DNA from: Ectocarpus siliculosus
Taxonomy: Eukaryota; Sar; Phaeophyceae; Ectocarpales; Ectocarpaceae
Reading direction: 5' to 3'
Assembly: GCA_000310025.1 (NCBI GenBank)
Contig: FN648924.1
Coordinates: 1 to 12,145, forward strand
Length of the DNA stretch: 12,145 nucleotides
Every line of letters starts with the position of its first letter. The stretch's first letter is position 1. Shown one piece after another: positions 8,561 to 12,145 of the stretch. The notes beneath the pieces are model-generated. The model made no database searches. It was not told the DNA's origin and was given only the letters and a program-made list of their open reading frames with translations. The position numbers and the translations under genes were made by a program.

Positions 8561-8839
8561 TATCAAATGGCGAGTGGAGCGAGTTGTGTTAAATAGCAAC
8601 AGACAATCACGAGTCGACTTGGCCAGGATGTGCCACGGAAAAGGGAAAGAGGGCCAACCACGAGATCGACAGAGCTCACCAGCAGCATGCGATCGATACA
8701 GCAAATGAATATTCTTCGAAATCTGTGGGTGATGTTGTTCATCGCGCTCTCTCGTCCCCACAGGCCGATAGTGTTGCATACACTCAGCGGTACCGGCATC
8801 TCGTGTAGGATGTTGACGGGGGAGGTCGAGAGCACACAT

Positions 8840-9345
8840 CCGCCGTAGTGAACCGCATCGCGCGATTTCTATTACAATTCAAGAGGCTTAGGAACGCGGA
8901 GGCTGCCCCCCCCCCCCCCAACCTCGAAATTGAGAGTGCTCATGCACACCTATGCATGTGAAATGGGAAATAAATGTGAGGTACATGGCAGTTGTAGCGC
9001 ACTTCGAACGCAAGACTCAACTGTTAGAAGCGACGCGACGAACGGCTAAATGCCCCCCCCTCCCTGCATCGTGCGAGGCTATATCGTACAACATCAGCAT
9101 CGGCCTCAAGCCTATCGCCTCGGCTTCTTTGTTCTACGTAGGAGTACGTATGACTTTCGAGACATTGCGTGACCCGTTCGAATAAAAAGAGCAATGGTGC
9201 ACAAGAGGGTGAACGCGGCGTCATTGCTGCGAGGCAAGACGGTGTTCCCCGGCAGTGGTAGGGTACTAAATTATACAATCCAACGAACCGAGAGGGACGT
9301 GTGCGTGTTTTCGTCAAATCGCCAGACCTATCCCAGCGTCAGTGA
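8840..9345. other. No convincing gene
   Basis: Apart from the C14 run I find only short ORFs on both strands without recognisable motifs, for example plus 8952-9185 and minus 9024-9317, which overlap and look like frames of non-coding DNA. Confidence 0.45.
8906..8919. repeat. C14 homopolymer
   Basis: Fourteen consecutive C bases, the longest of several C runs in the window (others near 7000, 8107, 9053 and 12137). Length may vary or be misread. Confidence 0.9.
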
Positions 9346-9373
9346 TCAAGCCTTGCCGTGTTCGTATACATAC

Positions 9374-9747
9374 GTGAGGAAGGATAGTGCCGACTCCTGC
9401 TCTACCTGCCCCCCTCCACGGGTGTTGTGACCCACAAGAGATTGCAGCCCAGAGAGATATTCGAACAACTGTTGCCAGAGATTTGAGAGGTTCACCACCA
9501 CACCACCCAAGGACGACCGAGTGGATCGTGCGCACGCGAGGCAATACATAAGCCCGCAACTATATCTGATTGTAGAGTGCTCACCATCAGTGCTGTCCCT
9601 CCTAACCCTGTCCCCTCCACCACCGCCGTCGCTGACGTGCGATGCGGCGGAACTAGGTGTAGTGGCGCCTGCGGCGTTGAGGGCGCTCCACATATCGCGA
9701 CGTGCGCCCCACCGTTCTTCAACGAGCTGAACGACGCGCCATAGGCA
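9374..9747 (-). CDS. Candidate internal exon, unknown protein
   Basis: On the minus strand a frame is open from a TAG at 9750-9748 to a TGA at 9348-9346. The upstream TAG sits in GAGTGTAG, which could be a 3' splice site putting the exon start at 9747. Near the other end CAC|GTATGT gives a plausible 5' splice site with the exon ending at 9374. The peptide begins VVQLVEERWGARRDMWSALN and later has LSNLWQQLFEYLSGLQSLVG, both helix-like with spaced tryptophans, separated by a Gly/Asp/Ser/Thr-rich linker. I do not recognise a family. It could belong to a minus-strand gene that includes 7291-8560, or be chance. No start or stop context supports an independent gene. Confidence 0.2.
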
Positions 9748-9750
9748 CTA

Positions 9751-11460
9751 CACTCATAACCGCAGCCAGGAAACTTCTCGAGGCTCACCCTCCGCGGCCT
9801 CGTTTGTGCCATGGGCTGCTGTGGTTCAATGAGATAGAGCCGGCGGAGGGTTGGGGTGTCGTGCGGGGGGGCGCATAGCTTGGTATTGAAGTAGTGCTGA
9901 CATAATGGGGTAATCTGTTGATCCTAACAGCGTGTCCCCCTAAACGGCGCCACACTCCAGCCTGTTCACCACGCATGGACGTGTGCGCACATGGACAGGA
10001 GGGGGCGCATGGACACAAAGGATAATGCATGGTGCCGAGCATGCGTCAGCCGATGGCGAATGGTTATGAGGGACGAGACCGGTTCTTCAGCCGCATAGCC
10101 GAGAACCGAGACAACCATGTGAGCGAATCACGATTTTTTTTGTGTCCTCCCGCGCTTCTGCACGCTGCTGCCACAGGTCTCAGCCCCCATCCACAGCAGT
10201 ACGCCTCCAATCAGCGTGTACTGCTGTTTGTTTCTGCACACATGAACAACCGACTTGTGCACCGTGTTCGATGTTGGGTTAGGGTTCGATGTTTGTTGGA
10301 GCGTGAGTGTCCCTAAGCATACCAGCTCTGGTCATGCACGCAACGCGGGGTGAGGGAAAAGGTAATATCGCCGTTGGTCATTTTTTTTGCAATCACGGAT
10401 AGGCACGCACATGCACTTCGCCATCGCACTGCTGCAGCGTGTATCATTCTTTCCTAAGCCCAAAGGTAGCGGTGGGCAGCGCTGGGTGTCGTATGATCGG
10501 CTGCTGACCATTCCGCGCGGGAGGTTAAGGGCTACACAGCCTTCACAGTGGTAGACTTTGGTGTAGATAGAGGGTCTAGACCGAATTAGTCCCTATTAGT
10601 GTACGTTTCCCACATCCTCCGTAAAACACGAAGAGTATGTACGAACCAAGGCCTATATAGTCGTCCACGGAAAACAACATTTGACGAGTACGAACGCTGG
10701 ACGCAGACATGCAGACCCGGCTGGTGCTTAGGAAATTGGATAACAATAGACCATTCCCCAAACTCTAAGGGTCCCGAATGATGCAAACACCCACTGACGT
10801 ATGATACGAGTACGACAGCACGCCTGGACAATGCAACCTCCCGATGGGTTGCGAGTCGAAAAGATACAAGTAAAAATTGTAACGGGTTTTGGGGTCCAAA
10901 ACATGAATCGCTTTCTCTGACGCTCTGAATTCACTGCTAGTCTATCTTAGACTCTCTTCTTAGCTAGAGATGGATTCGTTGGGTCATATCATATATGTTA
11001 AGAAAATTATATTAATAAAACATGTGTGTTGTGTGTTGCCGAGACCGGGAATGATGTGTGTGTGTCTGCGGTGCCCCTTTTCAAATGCGTCCGCCAAATA
11101 CCAACGGCGGAGACCTGCCAGAAAAAAACCGCTGGCAATATCGGTCATTTCTGTCCCAAAGGTCGCCTCGGATGAACAAACACCTACTACCAATGTTGCA
11201 CAAATGGCCTTAGACAGAAAGATGCCCGATTATCAACGTTCCACAGACCACCTCGGGCAATCCATAGCCATTCGTATGGCATTCAGATTGCACGATGGAT
11301 CTTGAGGGTGCGGACCCTCACCTGCAGTTTCCCATGCTTTCGGAACAGACGGGCATCGTTCTGACGTCTCAATGCTATGTACAGCAGTAGTCCCTAAGTC
11401 CCTAACACGAACTTCAACTTTGCAATGGGCATTGGTAAAGTACACTCAAGCGATAGAAGC
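9751..11460. other. Long gene-poor stretch
   Basis: I see no recognisable gene. ORFs are short, overlap each other on both strands and lack motifs. Minor structure: CATGGAC three times within 9974-10014; direct repeat GTTCGATGTT at 10266-10275 and 10284-10293 flanking GGGTTAGGG; inverted repeat AGTCTA/TAGACT at 10939-10944 and 10948-10953; an AT-rich tract at about 10985-11022. None of these points to a known element. Confidence 0.5.
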
Positions 11461-11682
11461 ATTCGTACTTTTTCTTCTTCTTTTCTTGTACTGGACTATT
11501 TTGTTTGTTGTACAAGTAACAAAAATCTAAAGTTTCCATGATCGGTGCGTTGTTTTTTTCTCAGCGTCGTGCAATCGCTCGCCCCACCCTCGACGCCCCT
11601 CCTCCACACAACATTCTCTCTCCTTTCCCTCAACCCTTCACTTCCGAATTCCTCACCTTTCCTTTTCGGTACGTCTCATTCG
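11461..11682 (+). promoter_or_regulatory. Probable promoter/5' leader of the right-end gene
   Basis: A T/C-rich tract (11468-11484) is followed by an inverted repeat CTTGTAC (11485-11491) and GTACAAG (11510-11516). From about 11580 to 11670 the plus strand is strongly pyrimidine-rich (CTCCTCC, CTCTCTCCTTTCCCTC), as in many 5' leaders. An out-of-frame ATG lies at 11538. No TATA box is evident. The transcription start cannot be placed from sequence alone. Confidence 0.35.
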
Positions 11683-12145
11683 ATGGGCGGTGGCAGCAGC
11701 AGCTCGGGGCGTGCCCGCTTGCCGCTCGGGGACCTGGGCAACGCGGGCTCCAACGCTGTCCGCGGCCGCTCCAAGCACAGAGCGACCTCCCGGAAGTACA
11801 CCGAGGATGCTCCCATCCGCAGCAAGCGCAGCTCTTCCACAAGCCACGGGCAGAGGCTACGGTCCACAACGGCAAGCGCCGAGAACTCGGACCCCGTGGG
11901 GAGTGCCATCGCCCTCGCCATGGTGCGTAATGTTTGTCGTTTGCTTCGCCGATGAACGTATGTTGCCTTTAGTGTGTGTTGATTGCCGAGTGTTTCCCGA
12001 GCGTCGTGGGGTTACCCAGCCTCCTTCGTGTGCCATGGACCAACCGCATGAAATTTTCTGTGCTCTTTTGTGCCGAACAACCCTCACCATTGTTCGCGTT
12101 CATGCCAGCTGGATGGCTTCTCTTGGCCCCTCCAACCCCCCCCGC
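11683..12145 (+). CDS. 5' part of an unknown Ser/Arg-rich protein (two exons, 3' partial)
   Basis: Exon 1 runs from the ATG at 11683 to 11922 (80 codons) and ends before the donor GTGCGT. Exon 2 starts at 12109 after GCCAG and continues to the window edge in the same frame (LDGFSWPLQPPP). The frame is also open upstream to a GTG at 11545, but 11683 is the first ATG in that frame. The protein starts MGGGSSSSGRARLPLGDLGN; glycine at position 2 and serine at position 6 fit an N-myristoylation consensus, so membrane targeting is possible. The remainder of exon 1 is rich in Ser, Arg and Lys and probably disordered. No domain is visible and no function can be given; the informative part lies beyond the window. 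Its intact frame and intron contrast with the decayed middle region. Confidence 0.55.
11923..12108 (+). other. Spliceosomal intron, 186 bp
   Basis: Donor GTGCGT at 11923, acceptor GCCAG ending at 12108, a T-rich tract around 12054-12070 and a branch-like CTCAC at 12083-12087 about 22 bases before the acceptor. It is phase 0, and reading through would hit a stop at 11953-11955. An earlier CCCAG near 12015 is an alternative acceptor. Confidence 0.55.

Noticed and set aside
7989-8708. 239-codon plus-strand ORF opposite the broken minus-strand protein
   Set aside because: It is proline/serine/arginine-rich and looks like the antisense of a GC-rich coding region; the minus strand reads much more like protein.
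10274-10288. Telomere-like TTGGGTTAGGGTT
   Set aside because: Only about one and a half repeats, embedded in a short local direct repeat; not a telomere or a clear interstitial array.
11459-11469. GCATTCGTACT shared with the satellite unit
   Set aside because: An 11-base match is roughly what chance allows given the satellite consensus and window length; no flanking similarity.
11538-11930. 130-codon plus-strand ORF overlapping the right-end gene, starting at an ATG at 11538
   Set aside because: It lies in another frame, gives an unnatural peptide past 11690 and does not join sensibly to exon 2, unlike the frame starting at 11683.

Overview
The window looks like repeat-rich nuclear DNA of a eukaryote, most likely an alga. 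The reasons are long satellite and minisatellite arrays, no densely packed bacterial-type genes, homopolymer runs, tRNA-like repeats with a polymerase III flavour, and a right-end gene start with a clean spliceosomal intron (GTGCGT donor, CAG acceptor). GTGCGT donors and moderate GC would fit a brown alga or another stramenopile. That placement is inference and I hold it weakly.

Left part, 1-5950, is almost all repeats. Positions 1-4296 are a satellite of 35 counted core units spaced 123-127 bp, arranged in higher-order blocks. It ends abruptly into a short degenerate CCCTG-rich repeat (4297-4423) and then a 51/52-bp minisatellite of 11 units (4424-4967). Next come small hairpins (4981-5011), a stretch that can fold into a four-way, cloverleaf-like structure (5103-5198), and a tandem array of five tRNA-like modules with alternating sequence types (about 5396-5945).

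Middle part, 5950-11460, is mostly gene-poor. The best coding signal is on the minus strand at 7291-8560: three successive reading-frame segments that together look like one broken protein, possibly from a transposon. A weaker minus-strand exon candidate lies at 9374-9747. Elsewhere I see only short ORFs without convincing features.

Right end, 11461-12145, holds the most credible intact gene: a pyrimidine-rich leader, an 80-codon first exon starting MGGGSSSS (a possible N-myristoylation signal), a 186-bp intron and the start of exon 2, cut by the window edge.

No pathway is shared by these parts. The shared theme is repeats with dyad symmetry and splice-site-like or tRNA-like signals in every unit. 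The most unusual observations are the branch-like, acceptor-like and donor-like motifs in nearly every satellite monomer, the tRNA-like array whose modules are followed by A or T runs, and the cloverleaf-like fold at 5103-5198.
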